Assembly: GCA_934546935.1 (NCBI GenBank) | Contig: CAKTEH010000016.1 | Location: 1 to 46,771 of the forward strand | Direction: 5' to 3' | Length of the DNA stretch: 46,771 nucleotides | From: an uncultured Eubacteriales bacterium | GTDB lineage: Bacteria; Bacillota; Clostridia; Oscillospirales; QAMX01 | In this document: in pieces, positions 26,201 to 34,345 of the stretch | Layout: every line of letters begins with the position of its first letter | Position numbering within the stretch: position 1 is the first letter of the stretch | The notes under the pieces: generated by a model | Database searches by the model: none | What the model was told of the DNA's origin: nothing | Seen by the model: only the letters and a program-made list of their open reading frames with translations | Position numbers and translations under genes: made by a program

Positions 26201-26229
26201 ATTATATCATATTGCACATTTTTTCACAA
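26201..26229 (-). promoter_or_regulatory. promoter of the yqhQ-to-pbp operon
   Basis: Minus strand TTGTGA, 17 bases, perfect TATAAT, about 50 bases before yqhQ. No terminator was found inside the following nine genes, whose gaps range from overlaps to 30 bases. Confidence 0.85.
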
Positions 26230-26272
26230 GAGCATATTAGCGTGAAAATCAAATTTTTCGAATAAATGTTCG

Positions 26273-26315
26273 GAAAAATCCACCAAGGAGCCATTTGCAT
26301 TAGCTCCCTGGTGGA
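26273..26315 (-). terminator. terminator of the symporter gene
   Basis: A 13-bp stem with one mismatch (26279-26291 with 26303-26315) followed on the minus strand by TTTTTCC, 18 bases past the stop. Confidence 0.88.
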
Positions 26316-26333
26316 TAAAGGAAAGTGGTTTTT

Positions 26334-27887
26334 TTATTTGAGTATATTTTCTTTAATAGCTTCATGTTCTTTTTGGATATCCTCGAATGCAGAAAGCATG
26401 GGCTTGATATCCCGTTTTCCTCGGATTTCGCGATCTATGTAGTTATTGGTAATCCGGAATACCAGGCCGGACAAGGAAACGACGCCGATCAGGTTGGGGA
26501 TCATCATCAATGCGTTAAAAGTATCGGAAATATCCCAGGCAAGAGAGGAGGACATTAAGGATCCGAGCGTGATAACGGTGAGAAAAACAAGCTTGTAGAC
26601 AAAAGTGGATTTAGTGCCGAACAGGTATTCCCAGGCTTTCGTGCCGTAATGGGACCAGCCGAGAATTGTGGTAAAAGCAAAGAGGAAAACCGCAATGGCT
26701 ATGAACATGCTGCCGAAATGGATGCCGCCGAGAGAAAAAACCGTATCAAATGCTTTGGCAACCAGCGTTGCATCGCCGGAGGTGCCGTTTGCAAGAATGC
26801 CGGTTTCCAGGTCGATCACCCCGGAGGTAAGAATTACCAGTGCAGTCATGGTACACACGACCATCGTGTCTGCAAAAACTTCAAAAATACCCCACATTCC
26901 CTGGCGGACAGGCTCCTTGATATTGGCGTTGGAATGCACCATGACAGAAGAACCAAGTCCGGCTTCGTTGGAAAAGATGCCCCGTTTGAATCCCCAGGTG
27001 ATGACGCTTTTTAAAGCCAGTCCGGCCGCACCGCCCCAAGCGGCTTTGGGAGTAAACGCAGTAATAAAGATGGCACGGAACGCGGCGCCGATTTGCCCGA
27101 TATTTGTGAAAATAATAACAAGCGAGCCCAATACAAACAGGCAGACCATAAAGGGTACAATTTTTTCTGTTACATTAGCGATCCGCTTTAGGCCGCCGAG
27201 AATAATCAATCCAACACAGATCATTACAAATATCCCGATCAGCAGTGCATACAGGGATACGCCTCCGATGCGGATTTCAGAAAGTGCGGGGATAGGAAAT
27301 GCCGACTCCATATTGGCCACGATCTTGTTGACTTGTCCCATGTTGCCGATACCAAATGACGCCAGGATACAAAACGCGGAAAACAGGACTGCCAGGACAC
27401 GCCCGGGAATCCGGCAGTGTTTATAAGAGCCCAGCCCGTCGGCAAGATAATACATTGCGCCGCCGGACCATTCGCCGCTTTTGTTTTTGCGGCGGTAATA
27501 GATTCCCAGAACGTTTTCAGAATAATTGGTCATCATACCGAAAAAAGCGGCGACCCACATCCAGAATACCGCGCCTGGGCCACCGGAAACGATAGCCGCC
27601 GAAACGCCGGCAATATTGCCAACGCCAATTGTTGCCGCCAAAGCGGTGCACAGTGCCTGGAACTGGGATATGGAGGCGCGGTCTTTAGAATGATTAGAAA
27701 CTTCTTTTTTGAACAGGCTTCCAACCGTGTGCTTCATCCAGTGTCCGATATGCCCGATCTGGAAAAATTTCGTCAGTATGCTCATAAGGATGCCTGTGCC
27801 AAGAAGCATAACCAGCCCAAGCTTTACCCAGACAAAATCGTTGATGATATTATTGATGCTGGCAATGGATTCCATAAAATTTTCCAT
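26334..27887 (-). CDS. alanine/glycine:cation symporter (AGCS family)
   Basis: A 517-residue inner-membrane transporter, expected to carry alanine or glycine with Na+ or H+. About ten to eleven helices; the family blocks ALAATIGVGNIAGV, GGPGAVFWMW, SNEAGLGSS and TTILGWSHYG are all present. The start at 27887 follows CAGGAG by nine bases; the longer reading frame would run into the riboswitch and terminator and is excluded. It is monocistronic, behind a tandem glycine riboswitch and an intrinsic terminator (27916-27951), which points to glycine as the physiologically relevant ligand. Confidence 0.93.
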   Translation of the reverse strand: MENFMESIASINNIINDFVWVKLGLVMLLGTGILMSILTKFFQIGHIGHWMKHTVGSLFKKEVSNHSKDRASISQFQALCTALAATIGVGNIAGVSAAIVSGGPGAVFWMWVAAFFGMMTNYSENVLGIYYRRKNKSGEWSGGAMYYLADGLGSYKHCRIPGRVLAVLFSAFCILASFGIGNMGQVNKIVANMESAFPIPALSEIRIGGVSLYALLIGIFVMICVGLIILGGLKRIANVTEKIVPFMVCLFVLGSLVIIFTNIGQIGAAFRAIFITAFTPKAAWGGAAGLALKSVITWGFKRGIFSNEAGLGSSVMVHSNANIKEPVRQGMWGIFEVFADTMVVCTMTALVILTSGVIDLETGILANGTSGDATLVAKAFDTVFSLGGIHFGSMFIAIAVFLFAFTTILGWSHYGTKAWEYLFGTKSTFVYKLVFLTVITLGSLMSSSLAWDISDTFNALMMIPNLIGVVSLSGLVFRITNNYIDREIRGKRDIKPMLSAFEDIQKEHEAIKENILK

Positions 27888-27915
27888 GTGTTTAAACTCC
27901 TGTTCCATATGGAAT

Positions 27916-27951
27916 AAAAAAAGCATTGTCCTTTTCCAAAAAGGACAATGC
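27916..27951 (-). terminator. riboswitch expression-platform terminator
   Basis: A perfect 13-bp stem (27923-27935 with 27939-27951), 3-base loop and seven T residues on the minus strand, between the riboswitch and the symporter ribosome binding site. It is the likely switch that sets read-through. Confidence 0.9.
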
Positions 27952-27995
27952 CAAAAATCACAAAAACGATATGAAATATCGAAAACGAATTTTGC

Positions 27996-28176
27996 TTTCT
28001 GTCCTCTTTGCCTGAGAGATTGATGCACGCGTTTGCGTGCATTTTACACCTTCGGCACCTAATTTAATAGGATTCTCCAGAAATCTATCCATTTGCAGTC
28101 CCGTTCCCAGATGGGGAACACCTGATCGTATTACGTCTTCGGCCAATGCAGTTTTACCACATCGTTTTCCTGCAAA
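27996..28176 (-). promoter_or_regulatory. tandem glycine riboswitch
   Basis: Two glycine aptamers on the minus strand. Aptamer I: P1 TTTGCAG (28170-28176) with CTGCAAA (28092-28098), core TGGCCGAAGACGTAA, then ATCAGG and GGGACTGC with a small hairpin inserted. Aptamer II: P1 TTTCTG (28078-28083) with CAGAAA (27996-28001), GGAGAATCC, the signature GGTGCCGAAGGTG and CTCTCAGGCAAAGAGGAC. The linker is about 8 bases, as in known tandem elements. Aptamer II fits the consensus closely; aptamer I has a short P2 of about three pairs and may be weaker. The direction of control is not settled by sequence: gcv-linked elements switch on, transporter-linked ones are often reported to switch off. Confidence 0.9.
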
Positions 28177-28206
28177 CTTCATCTAGACAATATACAATTT
28201 TTATTT

Positions 28207-28235
28207 ATGATACAGGATTTTTTCTGTTTGTGCAA
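28207..28235 (-). promoter_or_regulatory. promoter of the riboswitch-symporter unit
   Basis: Minus strand TTGCAC, 17 bases, TATCAT, starting transcription about 25 bases before aptamer I. An alternative -10 TATATT at 28189-28194 has no good -35. Confidence 0.5.
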
Positions 28236-28247
28236 GTGTTTCCGTTC

Positions 28248-28269
28248 AAAAAATAAACTTTATAAGTTT
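28248..28269 (-). terminator. weak terminator after the CAP-domain gene
   Basis: AAACTT-ATA-AAGTTT then A and six T residues on the minus strand. The stem is A/T-rich and short; it is the only candidate between the envelope cluster and the symporter unit. Confidence 0.4.
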
Positions 28270-28314
28270 TGTACAAAAAAGCAGATTGGTTGCTGTGGAA
28301 AATAACTGAGTTTC

Positions 28315-29550
28315 TTATTCTTTCGGCGCATAAAAAACTTGCGCATAGTACACAAGGCCATCTGAATCTGCATTATAGGCCACAGCACAACCGGAAGCGT
28401 TGAAATTTGCAGCGGCCAGCGCCTGGTATTCCACGTCTTTTATCAGCTCGGCGAAGGCATCAAAACTGTTTCGGTAGGCCTGTGCTATGGCTTCTGCGCA
28501 ATAGCATTCCCCATAGCCTGCAGCTGTAAAACGTTCCTCGTTGGACATGCCCCGCAAGTCAAGATGGCCGAAATAATTGTGCTGCGCCATATCGGCTACA
28601 TGCTGGCCAGCAAGGCTGGCCAGCATGGAATCCTGTGGCAGCGCCTGATAACCAAGACCGGTGCGGAACGCATTCAACAAATCGTGCAGTTGCAGGGCAA
28701 AAGATGCGGTAACCCGGTCGTTGATCTCGAATTGATCCTTCCAGGCAATATCTTCATATAAGACTGCGGCGATGCTTTCTCCTTCCGGATCAAGATAGGC
28801 GACAATATATTCCTCATCATTTGCATAAGCAATGGAACAGTTTCCGACGCTGATGGCATATTCCTGAATGCGCATCAGGGAATTTGCGTTATCGACAGGC
28901 ATGCCGCAGTAGATTCCGCAGGGGAGCTCCCAGGAGCCTTGATACAGATAATACGCAGTAACCACTGCGTTGGAAATACCGATCATGGAAAGCTGCCCGG
29001 GGATTTCGTTGTAAATATACCAGTCAAATCCCTGCTCGCTCCGATCGCTGCGCTGGGGTATCCCGTAGTTCAGCCTGACCAGGTCGGCGCCGACGCCAAG
29101 CGTGTACGTTTTAGATGCTGACAGCTGTGCGGTTAAAGTGTCCACATCCCAGCTGTAATCGATATTCATTGCCCCTGTAATGGCGTCGAGCGGGACAAAA
29201 GACGTGCCGTCTGCAATGACAGGCACTGCGGGCAGGGCGATGCGGCGGACGTTGTTTACCACAGCTTCCTGGCTGCTTATATTGAACCGGATTCCTGTAT
29301 TGAAGATCTGTACAAGGATATCCCCGCTTTCCGTATCGAACTCCACCTGTGCGCCGATGCTTTCAGAAAAAGCGCGCACAGGCACCATCACGCATTCCGC
29401 CTGTGCATCATAATAAGGGCCGGCAGCGGGGAAGGCGAGCTGCTCGCCATTATAATATATTGCAACATTTTCGTATGCAGCGAAGGCAAAAGGGGAAACT
29501 GCAAGCAGCAGCGTGAGCAGCAGGATAAGGGGGGTTTTTAAATGTCGCAT
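28315..29550 (-). CDS. secreted CAP-domain protein with N-terminal stalk domain
   Basis: A 411-residue exported protein. Signal peptide 1-24 (cut after AFA), a copper amine oxidase N-like stalk domain (about 25-135, with VMVPVRAFSESIGAQVEFD and SFVPLDAITGAM), a CAP-associated region (about 145-270, of the kind found in YkwD-type proteins) and a CAP/SCP domain (about 285-408) with HNYFGH. Two CAP positions differ from common family members: the EN-x-A motif reads EAIA and the later H-R segment reads EYQAL, so any metal-dependent activity is doubtful. The function of bacterial CAP proteins is largely unknown; cell-wall association fits the PBP1A and CapA neighbours. CCGGAGGA precedes the ATG, 11 bases after the CapA gene. 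Confidence 0.87.
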   Translation of the reverse strand: MRHLKTPLILLLTLLLAVSPFAFAAYENVAIYYNGEQLAFPAAGPYYDAQAECVMVPVRAFSESIGAQVEFDTESGDILVQIFNTGIRFNISSQEAVVNNVRRIALPAVPVIADGTSFVPLDAITGAMNIDYSWDVDTLTAQLSASKTYTLGVGADLVRLNYGIPQRSDRSEQGFDWYIYNEIPGQLSMIGISNAVVTAYYLYQGSWELPCGIYCGMPVDNANSLMRIQEYAISVGNCSIAYANDEEYIVAYLDPEGESIAAVLYEDIAWKDQFEINDRVTASFALQLHDLLNAFRTGLGYQALPQDSMLASLAGQHVADMAQHNYFGHLDLRGMSNEERFTAAGYGECYCAEAIAQAYRNSFDAFAELIKDVEYQALAAANFNASGCAVAYNADSDGLVYYAQVFYAPKE

Positions 29551-29561
29551 ATGTCCTCCGG

Positions 29562-30851
29562 TTATTCAGATTCAATAGACGCGCGGACCAGTGCGTGTGT
29601 TTCCAGAAGCCCGGCATAATATTCGCGGTAATGAAGCATGCGGTTGTATTCTTTGGCTGAAATCAGGTTGTCCGTACCGGATTCGTAACCTGCAATGGCA
29701 TCGTAAACAGAAATGACACGGTAGCGTTTCCCGCTTGCTTTGGGATTCGGGTCGATAAAGGTCGGGGTATAGGTGACGCTGTTTACCTTTGCCTGCGCCG
29801 GCTGGCCAGGTGTGATCGTAAGACCGATGCGCGCAATGATGCCGCTGTCACGATACTCCTTAAGCTGTTCGCCTGTGAAATTGCCCAAAGCATAGAGCAC
29901 AACGCCCTGCTTTGGCTGCTGCTGATAGCTTACATCAAACACCTCAATTGGCTGCACGACATGGGCATGGTTGCCGATGATGAGGCTGACCGCTGTATTT
30001 TCAAACAGCCACTGGGCCAGTTCCCGCTGCTGCTGGGAAGCATAAGGCTGATATTCGTTGCCCCAATGCAAAAGTGCTACAACACAGTCAGCTCCTGCGT
30101 CCACCGCCGCCTGTGCACAGGCAGACAGTTCCTCGCGGGAGGTAATGCGCACCGCATAGGGGTGGTCGCGGGGAACGGCGCCGTTAACGCCGTAAGTCGA
30201 GGAAATAAATGCAACCTTTATGCCCTGGATATCGGCAAGGAAAGGCGTGTCATAAGCCTCCTGACTTGTATAGGCGCCGGTGTAGGCGATGCCGTATTCA
30301 TCCAGGAAACCCATTGTCGTCTGCATGCCTGAATAACCGCGGTCAAAGACATGGTTATTGGCCATGCTCAGCAAATCCAGGCCGAGCACCTTGCCGAGGG
30401 ATTGCCCCATCTGTTCTGGAGTATTGAAATTCGGATAATTGGAAAAGACCCGGTCGGCGCCTGCAAATACGGTTTCCAGATTTCCAACACAGTAATCCGC
30501 ACCGGCAATATGCCGGGCAATATCCGCAAACATATAGTCAAAATCATAACTTCCGTTGCTGTAAGCTGCCTCATAGGTGCCATTATGCGCCATAATGTCA
30601 CCTAAAGCGCACAAATCAATGTGTACGCGTTCCGGCGGCAGCATAGTATAGACAACATCGGTTTCTCCCTGCGCCTGCCAAGCGGGAACGGGGAGCTCCT
30701 GCCTTGCGGCGGGCAGGAAGGCCGCGCCCTGCGCTTTATCCCCATCTGTGGAAAGCTTGCTTTCTGCACAAGCACATAAAAGGGACAAGATGCAGGCATA
30801 CAGGCAGGGGAGTAAAAAAACCAGATGGGATTTTTTGTCTTTTGTCTGCAT
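29562..30851 (-). CDS. CapA family lipoprotein (PGA_cap metallophosphoesterase fold)
   Basis: A 429-residue protein with an N-terminal hydrophobic stretch ending LCAC, a plausible lipobox with the acylated Cys near residue 29. The rest is a CapA/PGA_cap domain with calcineurin-like metal motifs: GDIMAH, GNLET, SMANNHVFDRG, HWGNEY and GNHAHVVQP, in order. Relatives take part in poly-gamma-glutamate export or are of unknown role, and the partner genes capB, capC and capE are absent, so a poly-glutamate capsule should not be inferred. The start at 30851 is chosen because ATGGAGCG precedes it and it gives a proper signal sequence; the upstream ATG in the same frame would overlap the PBP1A end. 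Confidence 0.87.
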   Translation of the reverse strand: MQTKDKKSHLVFLLPCLYACILSLLCACAESKLSTDGDKAQGAAFLPAARQELPVPAWQAQGETDVVYTMLPPERVHIDLCALGDIMAHNGTYEAAYSNGSYDFDYMFADIARHIAGADYCVGNLETVFAGADRVFSNYPNFNTPEQMGQSLGKVLGLDLLSMANNHVFDRGYSGMQTTMGFLDEYGIAYTGAYTSQEAYDTPFLADIQGIKVAFISSTYGVNGAVPRDHPYAVRITSREELSACAQAAVDAGADCVVALLHWGNEYQPYASQQQRELAQWLFENTAVSLIIGNHAHVVQPIEVFDVSYQQQPKQGVVLYALGNFTGEQLKEYRDSGIIARIGLTITPGQPAQAKVNSVTYTPTFIDPNPKASGKRYRVISVYDAIAGYESGTDNLISAKEYNRMLHYREYYAGLLETHALVRASIESE

Positions 30852-30886
30852 TTTAACGCTCCATTTTCTGCAGGAAATGCCGCTGT

Positions 30887-33313
30887 TCAGCGTCTGAAAA
30901 TACTCCACCAGCTGTTATCGCTGTCCAGATCCTCTTCGCCGTTGTCAATCCCCGTGCCATCGTCGTCCGGTTCATCGGGGAATACCTGTTCATGGGTATG
31001 GGTTGTGCAGTAGGTATTGTATTTGCTCTGCGAGCTGGCGCCGCTGAAATCAGCATAAACCGCTTCTTTATAAAGATATTCGTCGTCGCTCATACGTACG
31101 TTTCCGCTGCGCTCCACATTCAACAACGCAATTTCACGGGTATCGGTACAGTACTGTGTTGCGCGCATGCCGGTTTCCGAACAGATTCGGACGACGATAT
31201 GACAGTCGCACTGCTTTGTAGGGATATCTTTTGTCAAAAGCTGTACACTATATACACGCCCGCCGCGCGGGTCAAGCGAGCATCCTTCTCCCGCCAGAAG
31301 GCCGCTGTCATGACAGACGCGCACGCTTGCCGTTTCCATTTCAAAGAAGGATGCAGATTCTTTGCCTTCATGTAATATGTCCATAATCTGCTTCCATACG
31401 GCCAGTGCAGGGTTTATTGAGCTGGAAAGTTTGATTTCCGCCTGCTGATCATATCCGACCCAGACTGCGGCGCAGTAATACGGCGTATAGCCGACAAACC
31501 AGCGGTCATGGTCGTTGGTTGTTGTACCGGTTTTGCCTGCGGTGGTAATACCGCTGATTTTCGCACGCGAACCGGTTCCGTAGTTAACGGCATAGGTCAG
31601 GACCTGGTTGACATAAAATGCCGTTTCTTTTTTCATGGCAACCTGTGAATCCGCTTCGTTTTCAAGAATTACCTGCCCGCTGGAATCAAGCACTTTGGAG
31701 TACGTACGTGGTTCGGTATAAATCCCTTCGTTTACAAAAGCAGAATATGCCGCCGTCATTTCCAATACCGTTACGCCGTTTGTCAAACCGCCCAGTGCAA
31801 GCGGCGCGTAGTCGATGTCGGAATACACTTTGCCGTTGCGTTCCATGGAGCTGACAAGATCCATTCCGAGATTGAGTGTGGCAAATGAATAGGCGCGCTC
31901 TGGGGTCAGCATATCCAGGACCTTGACGGCAATGGTATTGAGCGAGCGGCCGACCGCATTGAGGATATTGGAACGTCCGGAATAGTAATTATTTTGGTTT
32001 TTGGGCCACATGGTGCTTTCGTCGTATGGGGAGTCGTCAAGCACGCTGACCGGCGTGATCAGATTGTATTCAAATGCAGGCGCATAAACAGTCAACGGCT
32101 TAATGGAAGATCCCGGAGCCCGCTGGGTCATGGTTGCACGGTTCCAGGCGCGGTTGACGGTCTTTTCGCCCACGCCGCCGGACATGGCCAATACCTCGCC
32201 GGTATAAGGGTCCATAATGGTAATGGCGGACTGCAGTTCCTGACTGCTCTGGGTATCCGGAAAATTTTCCGGATTCTCATAAACTGCGTCCACAACAGCC
32301 TGGATCTCCAGGTTTACGCAGGCATAAATCGAATAACCGCCGGAATAGACCAGCGTTGTCGCGGTTTTTTCCGTATATCCATAAGTGTCCATCAGATCCT
32401 GGATTACATCGTTAATCACCTGATCAACATAATAGCTCTGTTTGGCAGCTGGGGAAACCGAGCCGGCGTCTTTTCCTCCCCAATATTCAAGCTTGGTGTT
32501 GCAGGCGGTTATATAATCCTGCTCGTCTTCAAACATCCCCTGTTCGTACATTTGCCTTAAAACAAGCAAGCGCCGCGGCTCGTTGTTTTCCGGGTAATAA
32601 CGCGGGTTGTAATAGGTGGGGGAGCTGATCATAGCCGCCAGACAGGCAGCCTGCGCCGCACTCAGATCCGAGGCGGAAATGCCGAAGTAAGTCTGCGCAG
32701 CGGTTTCTACACCATAAGCACCAGATCCGAAATAGATGGTATTGAGATAATATTCAAGGATTTCTTCCTTGGAGTAGGTTTTTTCGAACTCCAGCGCGCG
32801 CAGGATTTCTGTGATTTTACGGCGTACGGTTACATCATCGTCGCCGGTTACATTTTTGATCAGCTGCTGGGTAATGGTTGAACCGCCTCCGTAATTGTCA
32901 CGCAGGGGGATGACCATGTTAATCATGGCGCCAATGGTACGTGTCCAGTCGACGCCTTTATGGGAATAAAAACGCTCGTCCTCGATTGCAATAAGGGCGT
33001 TGAACATATTTTCGGAAATATGATCATAATCTACCCAAATCCGGTTTTCCGTGCTGTAGAGCCGCTCAAGCAGGACTTCGTTCCCATCGCTGTCGTAAGC
33101 ATAAACGAAGGAAGTTTCATTCAAAACCAGATCCTCCAGCGAGACGTTGTCGATGTTGGGCTGGATATAATTGGAAATGTAGAGGGCAAACGCCGCCGCG
33201 CAGATCGCCGCCGTGACAATACCAATACAGAAAATGGTCAGGAAAATCTTTACAATCCAGCCGAGCGTCCCGGTGAAGAACCAGGCAGCTTTTTTGATAA
33301 CACGAGCTTTCAA
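30887..33313 (-). CDS. class A penicillin-binding protein (PBP1A-like)
   Basis: A bifunctional 808-residue peptidoglycan synthase. One N-terminal membrane helix (about 15-40), GT51 glycosyltransferase with EDERFYSHKGVDW, GGSTITQQLIKN and RRKITEILRALEFE, and transpeptidase with SSIK (Ser near 400), SLN and KTGTT (near 593). The tail after the catalytic domain (about 670-808) is Cys-bearing, with PTKQCDCH and RATQYCTDT motifs, and ends in an acidic stretch. The start is taken as TTG 33313: AAAGGAG lies about 8 bases before it, while the upstream GTG overlaps that site. It leads a cluster with the CapA-like and CAP genes (35 and 11 base gaps). Confidence 0.93.
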   Translation of the reverse strand: MKARVIKKAAWFFTGTLGWIVKIFLTIFCIGIVTAAICAAAFALYISNYIQPNIDNVSLEDLVLNETSFVYAYDSDGNEVLLERLYSTENRIWVDYDHISENMFNALIAIEDERFYSHKGVDWTRTIGAMINMVIPLRDNYGGGSTITQQLIKNVTGDDDVTVRRKITEILRALEFEKTYSKEEILEYYLNTIYFGSGAYGVETAAQTYFGISASDLSAAQAACLAAMISSPTYYNPRYYPENNEPRRLLVLRQMYEQGMFEDEQDYITACNTKLEYWGGKDAGSVSPAAKQSYYVDQVINDVIQDLMDTYGYTEKTATTLVYSGGYSIYACVNLEIQAVVDAVYENPENFPDTQSSQELQSAITIMDPYTGEVLAMSGGVGEKTVNRAWNRATMTQRAPGSSIKPLTVYAPAFEYNLITPVSVLDDSPYDESTMWPKNQNNYYSGRSNILNAVGRSLNTIAVKVLDMLTPERAYSFATLNLGMDLVSSMERNGKVYSDIDYAPLALGGLTNGVTVLEMTAAYSAFVNEGIYTEPRTYSKVLDSSGQVILENEADSQVAMKKETAFYVNQVLTYAVNYGTGSRAKISGITTAGKTGTTTNDHDRWFVGYTPYYCAAVWVGYDQQAEIKLSSSINPALAVWKQIMDILHEGKESASFFEMETASVRVCHDSGLLAGEGCSLDPRGGRVYSVQLLTKDIPTKQCDCHIVVRICSETGMRATQYCTDTREIALLNVERSGNVRMSDDEYLYKEAVYADFSGASSQSKYNTYCTTHTHEQVFPDEPDDDGTGIDNGEEDLDSDNSWWSIFRR

Positions 33314-33444
33314 TGGATGAACTCCTTTCACAGAGAAAAGTCAGGCTTCTTGTTTTTAAATAGCTGCGGATCATCGGATTTCAGATGTATCTGTGATGCC
33401 GCATCTGAGATTTTTTACCGAAGGGAAACAAAATACTAGATTAT

Positions 33445-33453
33445 ATTATACCA
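33445..33453 (-). promoter_or_regulatory. extended -10 promoter of the PBP1A cluster
   Basis: Minus strand TGGTATAAT (TG-N-TATAAT) with no convincing -35. The leader would be about 125 bases and can form a TCAGATG/CATCTGA hairpin that competes with a GATGCGG/CCGCA pairing. Confidence 0.6.
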
Positions 33454-33542
33454 CGCGGATGCAAAAAATCCAGCTTTTTATGTTTTGCCTGTATATTTCC
33501 CGGAATAAGGGAAATACTTCCAAAAGTAAGGAGGAAGGAAAT

Positions 33543-33962
33543 ATGCATACAACATATAGACGCAAGATATGCGTAAGTGTTTTCATGGTTTTACTGAGTT
33601 TTTCTCTGGTATTATGTGCAGTACTCAAAACAGCCGCTTCGGAACCGGTTCAGGATGCCGGAAGCTTTAGCTTTGACACACTCCAAGCTTCCAAACCGCA
33701 GCGCCAGGCGGAACCTTCGGTTAAGACGGACAAACAGGAGATACACACAGCCGTGCACACTGGAGACAAACCGATGTTTATTATCCGCCTGGTGGGCAAC
33801 GAACTGCGTGTGTTTACCTATGGGCAGGAACAGGAGTATACGGTTATCCCCAGTGCGGATCCACGTACTTTCCGGGAAAGCGACCGTCTTCGTCTGATTG
33901 ATGGGATTGAAATTGATTCAGCGCAGGAGCTTGCACAGTTGATTGAAGATTTTTCAAGTTGA
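33543..33962 (+). CDS. small exported protein with BofC C-terminal-like domain
   Basis: A 139-residue protein. Residues 8-30 are a hydrophobic N-terminal anchor or signal peptide, followed by a polar linker. Residues 74-139 resemble the C-terminal domain of BofC: FIIRLVGNELRVF, then RESDRLRLIDGIEIDS and a closing ELAQLIEDFSS that matches the 'EL..LLEDY.S' ending of the family. BofC in Bacillus is an intercompartment checkpoint protein of sporulation, but many Clostridia carry short relatives of unknown role, so no sporulation function is claimed. AAGGAGG lies 8 bases before the ATG; the longer frame upstream has no such site. Divergent from the PBP1A cluster and followed by a strong terminator. 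Confidence 0.72.
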   Translation: MHTTYRRKICVSVFMVLLSFSLVLCAVLKTAASEPVQDAGSFSFDTLQASKPQRQAEPSVKTDKQEIHTAVHTGDKPMFIIRLVGNELRVFTYGQEQEYTVIPSADPRTFRESDRLRLIDGIEIDSAQELAQLIEDFSS

Positions 33963-34023
33963 GCGCGAGAACAGTTATGCGCCGTTCCCGGATTCAAGCC
34001 TATACGCGCTTTCGGAATCGATA

Positions 34024-34060
34024 AAAAGAGCTGCGAAAGAAAATCTTTCGCAGCTCTTTT
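34024..34060. terminator. bidirectional terminator
   Basis: A perfect 17-bp stem (34024-34040 with 34044-34060) and AAA loop with T-rich ends on both strands. It ends the BofC-like gene on the plus strand and the 73-residue gene, which stops 10 bases away, on the minus strand. Confidence 0.9.
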
Positions 34061-34070
34061 GATAAAAAAC

Positions 34071-34292
34071 TCATTTTTTGAAAATTCCGCCAAGCGCACC
34101 GGAAAGCTTATCCGCCGAAAGCCGGGCTTTAATGCCGTCGGCCAAGGCTTTGAGCTGCGCGTCCGGAAGATCTATGCCGAGCAGCTTTTCCAGTGTTTTA
34201 ACTGGCTCCGATTTAAATTCGGTTAAAAGTTTGGGATCGCTTTTGATTTTTTCCGTCAGTTCGCTGATCTTTCCTTTGATATCCAGGGTCAT
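34071..34292 (-). CDS. small helical protein of unknown function, Nif11-leader-like
   Basis: A 73-residue cytoplasmic protein predicted to be mostly helical: an amphipathic N-terminal helix, 'SDPKLLTEFKSEP', 'LLGIDLPDAQLKALADGIKARL' split over a turn, and a short GALGG-IFKK tail. The pattern 'F..dp..LL G.dLpd.ql' recalls Nif11-type precursor leaders, and the GALGG near the end would suit double-glycine cutting, but only four residues would remain as core, so a peptide-precursor role is unlikely as it stands. Similar short proteins occur widely in Clostridia without a known job. Start ATG 34292 follows AAAGGAGG at a slightly long distance. It lies 53 bases after the TetR gene in the same direction. 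Confidence 0.75.
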   Translation of the reverse strand: MTLDIKGKISELTEKIKSDPKLLTEFKSEPVKTLEKLLGIDLPDAQLKALADGIKARLSADKLSGALGGIFKK

Positions 34293-34325
34293 AGTCTGTA
34301 ACACCTCCTTTTTCTGCGTATAAAC

Positions 34326-34344
34326 CTTGCCGGATCTGCAAGGG
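34326..34344 (-). other. short hairpin between the TetR gene and the 73-residue gene
   Basis: CCTTGC, 7 bases, GCAAGG directly after the TetR stop, followed on the minus strand by TTTATAC. It is too weak to be a sure terminator and may only reduce read-through into the small gene. Confidence 0.4.
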
Positions 34345-34345
34345 A

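Noticed and set aside
29562..30851. poly-gamma-glutamate capsule locus
   Set aside because: A CapA-like protein alone is not enough; capB, capC and capE are absent and CapA-fold lipoproteins are common without a capsule.
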